Source: Jejuia sp040720935
Lineage (GTDB): Bacteria > Bacteroidota > Bacteroidia > Flavobacteriales > Flavobacteriaceae
Length of the DNA stretch: 64,000 nt
Reading direction: 5' to 3'
Assembly: GCF_040720935.1 (NCBI RefSeq)
Contig: NZ_JBFDAE010000007.1
Location: forward strand, 167,034-231,033
In this document: positions 1-8,505 of the stretch, one piece after another
Numbering within the stretch: position 1 is the stretch's first letter
Layout of the letters: the number at the start of each line of letters is the position of its first letter
Position numbers and translations under genes: made by a program
The notes under the pieces: generated by a model
Told to the model about the DNA's origin: nothing
Database searches by the model: none
The model's input: the letters and a program-made list of their open reading frames with translations, nothing else

Positions 1-68
1 AGAAGGAAGATAATGTTTTTCCAATGATTCCGTCTGGGGCTTCAGTTTCTGACATCAGGTTAAGTTGA
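1..68 (+). CDS. ilvB: Acetolactate synthase large subunit, C-terminal end (partial)
   Basis: The frame beginning at base 3 is open to a TGA at 66-68 and reads KEDNVFPMIPSGASVSDIRL. The motif NVFPM(I/V)PSGAS is typical of the extreme C-terminus of the thiamine-diphosphate-dependent acetolactate synthase catalytic subunit. That enzyme condenses pyruvate (or pyruvate with 2-oxobutyrate) in valine, leucine and isoleucine synthesis. The small regulatory subunit gene follows on the same strand after 141 bp, which supports the call. Only about 21 residues are visible, so nothing can be said about the active site. Confidence 0.85.
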   Translation, partial: KEDNVFPMIPSGASVSDIRLS

Positions 69-209
69 AATAGAATTAAAAAATAAAATAGAGAAAAGAG
101 TAAAGAAATATAGAACAGAGAGAATAGATGATGTTATAGAAATATATTTAATATTTAAGACTTAAAACGGTCTTTTTTCTATCATCTTTTCTCTAATATC
201 TTTAATATA

Positions 210-746
210 ATGAATCAAGAAGACATAAAATCATTCACGATATCAATTTATACTGAAAACAATATAGGGTTGCTTAACCGCATTTCTGCAATTTTTCAAC
301 GGAGACATATTAATATAGAAAGTTTAACTACTTCACAATCTGAGATTGAGGATGTAAATCGTTTTGTTATCGTGGTTAACCTTACCGAAGATCACGCCAA
401 TAAAATTGTAAAGCAAATAGAAAAGCAAGTTGAAACTATTCGCGCCTATTATCATACAGAGGAAGATACTATTTATACAGAGTCTTGTATGTTCAAAATC
501 AAATCAAGTTTACTGTTCGAAGAGCCTCAAATACAAAATATCATAAAAGATAGCAACGCTAGAATTGTAACAGTAAACAAAGATTTTTTTGTATTGGAGA
601 AATCTGGAAGACGTCACGAAATAGAGGAATTACGAAAAGAATTCAACAAATTTGGAATTATGCAATTTGTGCGTTCTGGTCGTATTGCAGTCACAAAGGA
701 CGAAATGAAAGTTTCGCAAATGCTTGAAGAATTCAAAAATCAATAA
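210..746 (+). CDS. ilvN: Acetolactate synthase regulatory small subunit
   Basis: 178 residues with an N-terminal ACT domain (about 8-83, beginning FTISIYTENNIGLLNRIS) and a C-terminal ALS_ss-type domain to the end. In this family the ACT domain binds valine and confers feedback inhibition and full activity on the IlvB catalytic subunit. The length matches the usual 160-180 residues. It sits between the ilvB tail and ilvC, as in many ilv operons. The 141-bp gap from ilvB is AT-rich and contains a weak hairpin (AAGAC at 157-161 with GTCTT at 170-174, followed by Ts). That hairpin could be an attenuating site but is too short to call a terminator. Confidence 0.93.
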   Translation: MNQEDIKSFTISIYTENNIGLLNRISAIFQRRHINIESLTTSQSEIEDVNRFVIVVNLTEDHANKIVKQIEKQVETIRAYYHTEEDTIYTESCMFKIKSSLLFEEPQIQNIIKDSNARIVTVNKDFFVLEKSGRRHEIEELRKEFNKFGIMQFVRSGRIAVTKDEMKVSQMLEEFKNQ

Positions 747-817
747 TAAATCAAAATTAAATAAATTAGCCATCAAATCTAAAGATGGTAACTGACTATT
801 AAATCAATAAAGTAAAA

Positions 818-2293
818 ATGGAAAATTATTTTAACACACTTACATTAGCAGGAAAATTAAACCAATTGTCTAAATGTAGATTTATGGATGCATCAGAGTT
901 TGCTGATGGCGTAAATGCATTAAAAGGCAAAAAAATAGTAATTGTAGGTTGCGGGGCCCAAGGGTTGAACCAAGGCTTGAATATGAGAGATTCTGGATTG
1001 GATATTTCTTATACATTACGTGAGGCAGCCATCAAGGAAAAACGTACTTCATTTTTAAATGCAACCGAAAACGGATTTAATGTCGGGACATACGAAGCGT
1101 TAATTCCAACTGCTGATTTGGTGTTAAACCTTACGCCAGATAAACAACATACCAATGTGGTAAATGCAGTAATGCCTTTAATGAAAAAGGGAGCTACCTT
1201 ATCTTATTCTCATGGTTTCAATATTGTTGAAGAAGGGATGCAAGTTCGCGAAGATTTAACGGTAATTATGTGTGCGCCTAAGTCTCCAGGGTCTGAGGTT
1301 CGCGAAGAATATAAGCGTGGTTTTGGTGTGCCAACATTAATTGCGGTACATGAAGAAAACGATCCAGAAGGAAAAGGTTGGGCGCAGGCAAAAGCTTATG
1401 CTGTAGCAACTGGCGGCGATAAAGCTGGTGTTTTAGCATCCTCTTTTGTAGCTGAGGTAAAGTCTGATTTAATGGGTGAGCAAACTATTTTATGTGGGTT
1501 GTTACAAACTGGTTCCATCCTTTGTTTCGATAAAATGGTAGAAAAAGGAATCGATGAGGGCTATGCTTCAAAATTAATTCAATATGGTTGGGAAACTGTA
1601 ACTGAAGGTTTGAAGTATGGTGGTATTACCCATATGATGGACAGATTGTCTAATCCAGCAAAAATTAAGGCTTTTGAATTATCAGAAGAATTAAAAGATA
1701 TCATGCGTCCGTTATTCCAAAAGCATATGGATGATATTATGGAAGGTAATTTTTCTAAAAACATGATGGCAGACTGGGCACAGGGCGATAAGAACTTATT
1801 GGATTGGAGAGCTGCAACTGCAGAAACTAATTTTGAAAAAACACCTGCTGGAAATGTTGAGATTTCTGAGCAAGAGTACTACGATAACGGTGTGTTAATG
1901 GTTGCCATGGTAAGAGCTGGAGTTGAGTTGGCTTTTGAAGCAATGACGGAATCTGGAATTATCGATGCCTCTGCTTATTACGAATCTTTACACGAGACAC
2001 CACTTATTGCAAATACGATTGCAAGACGTAAATTATATGAAATGAATAGTGTTATTTCTGATACAGCAGAGTACGGATGTTATTTATTCGATCATGCTTG
2101 TAAGCCTTTATTAGCAGATTTTATGAGAACTATCGATACAGATGTAATTGGTAAAGCTTATGCAAAGGATAACGGTAAAGGTATTGATAACGCTAAATTA
2201 ATTGAAATCAATGCAAAATTAAGAGCGCATCCAGTTGAAAAAGTAGGGACATTCTTAAGATCAGCAATGACGGCTATGAAGCCAATAGTTTAA
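818..2293 (+). CDS. ilvC: Ketol-acid reductoisomerase, class II (long form)
   Basis: 491 residues, the length of the long class II enzyme (E. coli type) rather than the roughly 330-residue class I form. The NADPH-binding loop GCGAQGLNQG lies at 44-53. The acidic metal-site segments and a duplicated helical C-terminal knotted domain follow. The enzyme converts 2-acetolactate or 2-aceto-2-hydroxybutyrate to the dihydroxy acids using Mg2+ and NADPH, in the cytoplasm. It lies 71 bp after ilvN on the same strand. A strong intrinsic terminator at 2333-2370 ends the unit. Confidence 0.97.
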   Translation: MENYFNTLTLAGKLNQLSKCRFMDASEFADGVNALKGKKIVIVGCGAQGLNQGLNMRDSGLDISYTLREAAIKEKRTSFLNATENGFNVGTYEALIPTADLVLNLTPDKQHTNVVNAVMPLMKKGATLSYSHGFNIVEEGMQVREDLTVIMCAPKSPGSEVREEYKRGFGVPTLIAVHEENDPEGKGWAQAKAYAVATGGDKAGVLASSFVAEVKSDLMGEQTILCGLLQTGSILCFDKMVEKGIDEGYASKLIQYGWETVTEGLKYGGITHMMDRLSNPAKIKAFELSEELKDIMRPLFQKHMDDIMEGNFSKNMMADWAQGDKNLLDWRAATAETNFEKTPAGNVEISEQEYYDNGVLMVAMVRAGVELAFEAMTESGIIDASAYYESLHETPLIANTIARRKLYEMNSVISDTAEYGCYLFDHACKPLLADFMRTIDTDVIGKAYAKDNGKGIDNAKLIEINAKLRAHPVEKVGTFLRSAMTAMKPIV

Positions 2294-2332
2294 AAATTCA
2301 ACTCAACTAAATTAAATAGTACATTTTTGTAC

Positions 2333-2370
2333 AAAGCCTCACATGTTTTAAATATGTGAGGCTTTTTTTT
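2333..2370 (+). terminator. Rho-independent terminator after ilvC
   Basis: A 12-bp perfect stem (AAAGCCTCACAT at 2333-2344 with ATGTGAGGCTTT at 2354-2365) closes a 9-nt loop and runs into a stretch of eight Ts. It lies 40 bp after the ilvC stop, so it ends the ilv operon and separates it from ilvA. Confidence 0.92.
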
Positions 2371-2494
2371 GGTGAAGTATTGAAACATTCATTTTATAAG
2401 CACTCAAAATATTTAATTATGTAACTTGCATGAGTTAATAAACTGACGGGTTTTGGAAACATTACCTTTAGGAAGTTAAATATTTATGATAAGC

Positions 2495-2530
2495 TGTTCC
2501 CCTCCACGGAGGGGTTAGGGGTGGGTTTTT
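2495..2530 (+). repeat. Dispersed CCCCTCC-type palindromic repeat
   Basis: The hairpin CCCCTCC-ACG-GGAGGGG is followed by the tail TTAGGGGTGGG. The same stem-plus-tail design recurs at 6469, 22297, 28628, 47071, 55621 and 61954 in this window. It lies in the 443-bp gap between ilvC and ilvA. Apart from this repeat, the terminator, the repeat at 2578 and a possible short ORF, I see nothing in that gap. Confidence 0.8.
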
Positions 2531-2577
2531 ATATCTTCTACCTCTTTGTTGACTAGTTGTATTAATTTACACACCTC

Positions 2578-2617
2578 TAATCCCTCCAGCCTGCGGACAG
2601 ACAGGAGATAGGGATTA
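2578..2617. repeat. Dispersed inverted repeat with CCTGCGGACAGACAGG core
   Basis: The outer arms TAATCCCT and AGGGATTA enclose a core containing CCTGCGGACAGACAGG. A related core (CCTGTCGGCAGACAGG) occurs between leuB and leuA at 42171-42208, so this is a second repeat family. Confidence 0.65.
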
Positions 2618-2662
2618 AGTTGCGGTTTGGTTTTAAATAAAAAAACACTAGTTATTTCATAT

Positions 2663-2740
2663 ATGATGACCATTTTTTTATCAATATTTTATCTTCCGAA
2701 TTCTTATGTTTTCAAAAACCCGACTACAATAAAAAAATGA
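2663..2740 (+). CDS. Possible short upstream ORF overlapping the ilvA start
   Basis: ATG at 2663 opens a 25-codon frame whose TGA overlaps the ilvA ATG (ATGA at 2737-2740). The peptide is hydrophobic (MMTIFLSIFYLPNSYVFK followed by NPTTIKK) and contains several Ile, Leu and Thr codons. Translational coupling to ilvA is possible, and an ATGA overlap is typical of coupled genes. In AT-rich DNA such a frame can arise by chance, and no ribosome binding site is visible, so this is a weak call. Confidence 0.22.
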   Translation: MMTIFLSIFYLPNSYVFKNPTTIKK

Positions 2741-3996
2741 AAAACTCAATATATTTTCCTAGTATTAGCGATATCAATACAGCTGCCGAAACCATCAAAA
2801 ACGTATCCGCAGTTACGCCTTTAAGCGCTAACCTAAGATACTCCAAAACCTTTGATGCAACTATCCTCTTAAAGCGCGAAGATTTACAACAGGTGCGTTC
2901 CTATAAAATCAGGGGGGCATACAATAAAATAAGTTCTCTAACTTCCGAAGAATCCCAAAAAGGTGTGGTTTGTGCTAGTGCAGGAAATCATGCGCAAGGT
3001 GTCGCTTTATCTTGTAAATTACTAGAAATCAAAGGCACTATTTTTATGCCCACACCAACCCCAAATCAAAAGTTGGAACAGGTAAAAATGTTTGGCGAAG
3101 AGTTTATCGAAATCAAATTGGTGGGCGATACCTTTGATGATGCCTATGAAGCTTCAATGGAAGAATGTGAGCGCTTAAACAAAACCTTTATCCATCCATT
3201 TAATGATAAAAAAGTGATTGAAGGGCAAGCAACAGTAGGACTTGAAATTTTAAATCAGACGGATACGCCTATCGATTATGTGTTTGTCCCAGTTGGTGGT
3301 GGTGGTTTATCTGCGGGATTATCAACGGTTTTTAAAGCCTTATCTCCAAACACAAAAATTATTGGGGTTGAGCCGGAAGGTGCGCCTTCAATGTCCGTTT
3401 CCATAAAAAATAATAAAAACACAACCATAGATAAAATTGAAAAGTTTGTAGATGGTGCTGCGGTAAAACGGGTTGGCGATTTAACATTTCCAATCTGTAA
3501 GCAGAACTTGGATGCTATGATTACCGTACCAGAAGGCAAAATATGCCAGACTATATTAGAGCTTTACAATAAAGACGCCATTGTTGTAGAACCAGCAGGC
3601 GCATTAAGTTTAGCAGCATTGGATTTTTATGCTGAAGAAATTAAAGGAAAAACAGTAGTCTGTGTGGTAAGCGGTAGTAACAACGACATTACAAGAACCG
3701 CAGAAATCAAAGAACGCGCATTGCTCTATAGAAACTTAAAACACTATTTTATTGTGAAGTTTCCGCAACGTGCCGGTGCTTTAAAAGAGTTTGTGGTAGA
3801 TATTTTAGGGCCTAATGATGATATCACACATTTTGAATACACCAAAAAAACCAATCGCGAAAATGGAGCAGCGGTAGTCGGTATTGAATTAAAATCTGCC
3901 AATGATTTAGAGCCATTAATCGCTAAAATGAAAGAACGTAATTTTTATGGCGATTATTTAAATAACTCTCCAGATTTGTTTCGGTTTTTGATTTAA
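2737..3996 (+). CDS. ilvA: Threonine ammonia-lyase (threonine dehydratase)
   Basis: 419 residues of fold-type II PLP enzyme. The PLP lysine is in SYKIRGAYNK (K57), the phosphate or substrate loop is SAGNHAQG (81-88), and the glycine-rich PLP phosphate loop is VGGGGLSAG near 185-195. A C-terminal ACT-like domain (about 325-419) is consistent with allosteric control by isoleucine or valine. The reaction is L-threonine to 2-oxobutyrate plus ammonia, the first committed step to isoleucine, and it feeds the IlvBN-IlvC enzymes just upstream. It has its own transcription unit after the ilvC terminator. The length is that of the single-ACT Bacteroidota and Gram-positive form. Confidence 0.94.
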   Translation: MKNSIYFPSISDINTAAETIKNVSAVTPLSANLRYSKTFDATILLKREDLQQVRSYKIRGAYNKISSLTSEESQKGVVCASAGNHAQGVALSCKLLEIKGTIFMPTPTPNQKLEQVKMFGEEFIEIKLVGDTFDDAYEASMEECERLNKTFIHPFNDKKVIEGQATVGLEILNQTDTPIDYVFVPVGGGGLSAGLSTVFKALSPNTKIIGVEPEGAPSMSVSIKNNKNTTIDKIEKFVDGAAVKRVGDLTFPICKQNLDAMITVPEGKICQTILELYNKDAIVVEPAGALSLAALDFYAEEIKGKTVVCVVSGSNNDITRTAEIKERALLYRNLKHYFIVKFPQRAGALKEFVVDILGPNDDITHFEYTKKTNRENGAAVVGIELKSANDLEPLIAKMKERNFYGDYLNNSPDLFRFLI

Positions 3997-4144
3997 GTTT
4001 TTTGTTGAAAATTTCTCAAACGATTGCGTTTCATTTCCATGTAAAATTTTTGTTAATTCTTAAGTTTGTATGGGTTTTGTTGCCTTTTAAAAAAAAGATT
4101 TTATCCTAATTATTAGGTATCTTAGCAACAGTAAAAATAAAACC

Positions 4145-5737
4145 ATGAGTAAGATTAAAATAAATATTCCAGAGGCCTATCAAATCAAAACGTTAGTACA
4201 TCAAAACACGTATTTAGTTGATGGTGAATTGAAACAATGGAATGGTGAGACTGCCGAAATATATTCCACAATTTCTTCAACAGAAAACTATAAACCGACA
4301 CTTTTAGGAACAATTCCGCAGTTGGGAGAAAAGGAAGCCGTAGAAGCATTGGATTCTGCAACAAAAGCCTATGGTAAAGGTCAGGGCTTATGGCCCACTA
4401 TGAAGGTTATTGATCGCATAGCGTGCATGGAAAAGTTTGTTGAAGAAATGAAAACCAAGCGCGAAGAGGTTGTAAAATTGCTGATGTGGGAGATTGGTAA
4501 AAATTTACCCGATTCTCAAAAAGAGTTTGATAGAACCGTAGATTATATTTACGATACTATTGAAGCCTATAAGCAAATTGACCGAGATTCGGCGAGATTT
4601 GAGAAAAGTTCAGGCGTTTATGCCCATATACGAAGAGGACCTTTGGGCGTTGTGTTATGTTTAGGGCCTTATAATTATCCGCTTAATGAAACGTTTTGTT
4701 TGTTGATTCCCGCTTTAATTATGGGGAATACTACCATATTTAAGCCAGCAAAAATAGGAGTTTTATTAATTTCTCCTTTACTGGAAGCGTTTCAAAATAG
4801 TTTCCCAAAAGGCGTCGTAAATATTGTGTATGGTCGCGGTAGGGTTTTAGCATCGCCTATCATGAAATCGGGCAAAGTAACAGTATTGGCTTTAATAGGC
4901 AACAGTAAATCTGCAAACGCACTTCAAAGTCAGCATCCAAAAGGGAATAGATTAAGAATGGTATTAGGTTTAGAAGCAAAAAACCCAGCTATTGTTTTAC
5001 CCGATGCCGATTTAGATTTGGCAGTAGATGAATGTATCGCAGGTTCGTTATCTTTTAATGGACAACGTTGTACAGCGCTAAAAGTACTCTATGTTCACGA
5101 ATCGGTTGTTGAAGAATTTAATAGACGATTTGCCTATAAAGTGGATCAATTAAAATTTGGAAATCCTTGGGAAGAGGGCTCTAAATTAACACCACTTCCA
5201 GAAGCTGATAAACCGGCATATATTCAAGAATTAATTGACGATGCCACTAAAAAAGGAGCATCAATTTTAAATAAAAAAGGAGGGGAGACAACCGATAATT
5301 TTATTTTTCCAGCAGTACTGTTTCCAGTAACCAAAGACATGCGTGTTTTTGAAGAAGAGCAATTTGGCCCAATAGTACCAATTGTATCGTTTTCGGATAT
5401 TGAAGAGCCATTGCATGATATGGCGGAATCTGATTACGGACAGCAAGTAAGTCTCTTCGGAAAAAATGTGACAACGCTTTCGCCTTTAATTGATACTTTA
5501 GTAAATTTGGTGTGTCGTGTGAATCTAAATAGTTCCTGTCAAAGAGGTCCGGATGTGTATCCGTTTACAGGACGAAAAGATTCTGCCGTTGGGACATTAA
5601 GTGTCTCAGATGCATTACGGTCGTTTTCAATAAGAACCTTTGTGGCATCAAAAGACAATGAGTATAATAATGCTATTTTAAATGAATTGTTAGAAAAGAA
5701 AACGTCTAACTTTATAAGTACAGATTACATATTATAA
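4145..5737 (+). CDS. gapN: NADP-dependent glyceraldehyde-3-phosphate dehydrogenase, non-phosphorylating type (aldehyde dehydrogenase family)
   Basis: 530 residues of aldehyde dehydrogenase fold. The catalytic Cys is in SFNGQRCTALKV (C309) and the general-base Glu in LGLEAKNPA (E277). The cofactor region GPYNYPLNET and the segment FKPAKIG are characteristic of the GapN subgroup. GapN oxidises glyceraldehyde-3-phosphate directly to 3-phosphoglycerate, making NADPH and bypassing ATP formation. The subgroup assignment rests on motif likeness, and a general aldehyde dehydrogenase remains possible. The sequence TATCTTAG at 4118-4125, 20 bp before the start, resembles a flavobacterial -7 element, but I could not place a matching -33 TTG. 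An azurin-like gene follows after 17 bp. Confidence 0.82.
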   Translation: MSKIKINIPEAYQIKTLVHQNTYLVDGELKQWNGETAEIYSTISSTENYKPTLLGTIPQLGEKEAVEALDSATKAYGKGQGLWPTMKVIDRIACMEKFVEEMKTKREEVVKLLMWEIGKNLPDSQKEFDRTVDYIYDTIEAYKQIDRDSARFEKSSGVYAHIRRGPLGVVLCLGPYNYPLNETFCLLIPALIMGNTTIFKPAKIGVLLISPLLEAFQNSFPKGVVNIVYGRGRVLASPIMKSGKVTVLALIGNSKSANALQSQHPKGNRLRMVLGLEAKNPAIVLPDADLDLAVDECIAGSLSFNGQRCTALKVLYVHESVVEEFNRRFAYKVDQLKFGNPWEEGSKLTPLPEADKPAYIQELIDDATKKGASILNKKGGETTDNFIFPAVLFPVTKDMRVFEEEQFGPIVPIVSFSDIEEPLHDMAESDYGQQVSLFGKNVTTLSPLIDTLVNLVCRVNLNSSCQRGPDVYPFTGRKDSAVGTLSVSDALRSFSIRTFVASKDNEYNNAILNELLEKKTSNFISTDYIL

Positions 5738-5754
5738 ACACTAAATATAAACAG

Positions 5755-6267
5755 ATGAAAACCATTAAACACCTATTTGTTGCAGTTTTGGCCCTAACTT
5801 TTTTAAGTTGTGGAGGCGAAAAGAAAAAAGAGGAAAAACAAGAAAAAATTAAACTTGGAACTCAAAAAGAAGAAAAGAAAGTAGATGATAACGTTGCTAG
5901 TTTAACTTTGGTTGGGGATGATATGATGAAGTTTGATAAAAGCGAACTTAAAGTGAAAGCAGGACAAAAAGTAAAATTAACTTTAAGACACAAAGGAAAA
6001 ATGGACATCAATGTTATGGGGCATAATGTTGTAATTTTAAAACAAGGTGTAAATGTTACTGTCTTTGCAGGAAAAGCGGCTACTTCTAAAGCCACAGATT
6101 ATATACCTGCTGGCTCAGAAGGAGATATCATTGCACACACAAAATTAATTGGTGGCGGACAAACTACTTCCATTGAGTTTGACGCACCCGCAGCTGGCAC
6201 TTACGATTTTATTTGTAGTTTCCCTGGGCATTATGCGTTAATGAAAGGGAAGTTTATTGTAGAGTAA
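5755..6267 (+). CDS. Azurin-like cupredoxin lipoprotein
   Basis: 170 residues. A short signal sequence ends in a lipobox (LSCGG, Cys19), followed by a lysine/glutamate-rich linker (22-44) and a cupredoxin domain (45-170). The type-1 copper ligands fit azurin exactly: H90 in MGHNVV, then C154-x4-H159-x3-M163 in CSFPGHYALM. The product should be an exported, lipid-anchored electron carrier. It is only 17 bp after the gapN-like gene but functionally fits better with the neighbouring redox region. Another cupredoxin domain with the same ligand spacing is fused to the protein encoded convergently at 6531-8489. A perfect palindromic terminator follows. Confidence 0.9.
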   Translation: MKTIKHLFVAVLALTFLSCGGEKKKEEKQEKIKLGTQKEEKKVDDNVASLTLVGDDMMKFDKSELKVKAGQKVKLTLRHKGKMDINVMGHNVVILKQGVNVTVFAGKAATSKATDYIPAGSEGDIIAHTKLIGGGQTTSIEFDAPAAGTYDFICSFPGHYALMKGKFIVE

Positions 6268-6290
6268 TTTCACTTTTTATAAATAACAAA

Positions 6291-6322
6291 AAAGCTCGTA
6301 AAATTTAAATTTTACGAGCTTT
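6291..6322. terminator. Bidirectional palindromic terminator
   Basis: A perfect 32-bp palindrome with half-site AAAGCTCGTAAAATTT. T-rich or A-rich flanks lie on both sides. It is placed 23 bp after the azurin-like gene and lies between convergent genes, so it probably ends transcripts from both directions. Confidence 0.75.
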
Positions 6323-6468
6323 CTTATGAAGCATAGGTTTTATTTTACATACAACTCAAAACTTGAAGATTATATTCTTAATTTGAAGTAAATATTACAC
6401 CTCCCTTACTCGCTCCTTTTTAGGAGGGACACTCATGCTTTAAAAAAACAATTATATTATTAATAACA

Positions 6469-6503
6469 GTTTCCCCTCTAAAAAGAGGGGATTAAGGGGT
6501 GTG
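6469..6503 (+). repeat. Dispersed CCCCTCT-type palindromic repeat
   Basis: The stem CCCCTCT-AAAA-AGAGGGG is followed by ATTAAGGGGTGTG, a variant of the family described at 2495. A less perfect copy with CTCC and GGAG arms lies just upstream near 6400-6430. Confidence 0.7.
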
Positions 6504-6530
6504 TTATCAAAGTTAGTCATGTCAATTTTA

Positions 6531-8489
6531 TTACTTCACAATCAATTTAGTCCGCATCGTAAAAGCATGCCCAGGAAACGTACACACAATCCAATATTCC
6601 CCAGGTTCACTTGGTGATATAAAATATATAGTTTCAGAACCTTCGGGGCCAACTGTTCCAGAGTGCGCCAATACCAAATCGGTAAAAGGGACATAGTTTA
6701 AATCTGGGCCATCCAGTCCCAAATTAAGTGCCATTTCCCCAACCTTAAGCGGAGTTTCCTTACCTTGCTTGGTAACCACAACATTGTGAATCATATCGTC
6801 ATTATTATTCAAAGTCAGTTGTATCTTGCTATTTCTATGTATGGTAATTTCCTCAACATCATATTTTAAGCCGGGAACAGTTCCAATAACTAATTTTTCA
6901 TCTGCACCGCGTTCTCCCCATTCCGAAGGCATTGTTGTAACCCTTTTTGGTTGCTCTATTTCTTTTTTAGATGAATTGTCAACATGCATTTGCGGAGATT
7001 TTAATTCGCCTCCAGGAACTTCATTCAATGTATAGTAGCCTTTGTCATGCAACAATAATTCCCCAGATGCCGATCTTAACTTGGGAATTTCTATCTGATG
7101 GATAAACCCTAAACGCATCCCATGCACATTCAGTTTTACCCTTAAACCATCTTCTGAAATTTCAGCTTTATGAACCATGGCATTTTGTTGGTCAATAATA
7201 GGGCTACCGTAAATGTCATGATATTTATAATTGAATGTTGAAATTTTATAGTTTGAAATATCTTGCCCCATTTTTTTGTTGATAGGCTTCGTGAATTCCA
7301 ATTCAAAACCATCATCAAGGGCTTTCATGGTTTTAATCTCAAAAGGTGTTTTTCCTGTCCAAACCAAACGCTGTAACCCAAACATTTTTTTGCCTGTTGA
7401 AGCCCAACCACGACTGGTCATTCCCACGAACATGCTATTGTCGTTCCCCCAAATCATTCGTAAGATTCCTGAAGAAAACCCTTCAGCAAACGGAAAAGCT
7501 GCACCTTGATATACGCCGTTTACTTTTTCCATAAACACACGCATGATTTTACTGTGCCCTTGGTCGCCAATAAATTGCTGTCCTTCAAAAGGCCCAAATT
7601 TCCCATTGGTGGTATCATATAAAATATCAGAAGTAGAAATCCCTAAAATAGTATGTGGAAACCAGATGGCTGGTGCTTTAAGTGCTGGTTCTTTTTTGGC
7701 GTATTCGTAAAGCGTAAGTTCAGAATTAGGGTCTATATCCTCTGGTTTTAAAGAAAGTGGAGAATCAGGTTCGTCAGTCCATTTCAATCCAGAAACATGA
7801 CCAGCAAAATCGCCAAGTTCTAAATGCGTCATGCGTCCAGAACCTACCCAGTCTCCTTGGTTTTCAGTATAAAAAATAGCATTTGCTTCGTTAATTTCAA
7901 ATCCTGCTGGAGAACGCAGTCCGGTTGCTAAAGGTGTCATTTTTCCCTCTGGTGTAATTTTTATAAGCCAACCACGCCATTTGGCTAAACTTTTACCGCC
8001 ATTATACCACGATAGGTTTAGGGTCAGAATCATATCCCCATTTTTATCAAACTTAGGGCCATAAGAATACTCGTGATAATTTCCTGAAAGTGGCCAAGAA
8101 TAAATAGTTTTATAAACATCGGCAATACCATCATTAGTGTTGTCTTCCAATCGGGTCAATTCACTACGTTGCGCCAAATAAAAACCCTTGTTTTTGTAAG
8201 CAAGACCAAGTGCTTCATGTAAACCATGGGCATAACGGTTGTAAGTTGGGTTTTTGCTATAAGGATTGTCAATAAGCCAAACCTCGCCTCTTCTTGTAGA
8301 TACACCCAATTTATCATCATCTGTTAATGCCAAACCGCCAACTTCTAATTTGATGTCTTTTGGAATGGGAACATCAACAATTTTATAATATTCAGCTTCC
8401 TTTTCTACTATCGATTTTGACTGCCCAAAAGTGAATTGACCAATACAGAAACATATGAATAAGCGTATTATTTTTTGTGATATTTGCAT
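6531..8489 (-). CDS. Secreted beta-propeller (sugar/sorbosone dehydrogenase-like) protein with C-terminal cupredoxin domain
   Basis: 652 residues from the chosen ATG at 8489, which gives a clean signal peptide (MQISQKIIRLFICFCIGQFT then FG). A longer frame to 8576 would overlap the upstream gene and bury the signal. The middle (about 40-480) has repeated propeller-like segments such as LAYKNKGFYLAQ and GLRSPAGFEIN, as in PQQ-type sugar dehydrogenases or PVC-type propellers. No CxxCH heme site is present. The C-terminal 110 residues form an auracyanin-like cupredoxin with ligands in MIHNVV and C-TFPG-H-AFT-M. The protein could oxidise a substrate and pass electrons to its own copper. It is 16 bp downstream of the DUF1080 gene, so the two are cotranscribed. 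The propeller's cofactor is unknown. Confidence 0.75.
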   Translation of the reverse strand: MQISQKIIRLFICFCIGQFTFGQSKSIVEKEAEYYKIVDVPIPKDIKLEVGGLALTDDDKLGVSTRRGEVWLIDNPYSKNPTYNRYAHGLHEALGLAYKNKGFYLAQRSELTRLEDNTNDGIADVYKTIYSWPLSGNYHEYSYGPKFDKNGDMILTLNLSWYNGGKSLAKWRGWLIKITPEGKMTPLATGLRSPAGFEINEANAIFYTENQGDWVGSGRMTHLELGDFAGHVSGLKWTDEPDSPLSLKPEDIDPNSELTLYEYAKKEPALKAPAIWFPHTILGISTSDILYDTTNGKFGPFEGQQFIGDQGHSKIMRVFMEKVNGVYQGAAFPFAEGFSSGILRMIWGNDNSMFVGMTSRGWASTGKKMFGLQRLVWTGKTPFEIKTMKALDDGFELEFTKPINKKMGQDISNYKISTFNYKYHDIYGSPIIDQQNAMVHKAEISEDGLRVKLNVHGMRLGFIHQIEIPKLRSASGELLLHDKGYYTLNEVPGGELKSPQMHVDNSSKKEIEQPKRVTTMPSEWGERGADEKLVIGTVPGLKYDVEEITIHRNSKIQLTLNNNDDMIHNVVVTKQGKETPLKVGEMALNLGLDGPDLNYVPFTDLVLAHSGTVGPEGSETIYFISPSEPGEYWIVCTFPGHAFTMRTKLIVK

Positions 8490-8505
8490 GATTGTTTCTT
8501 TTAAT

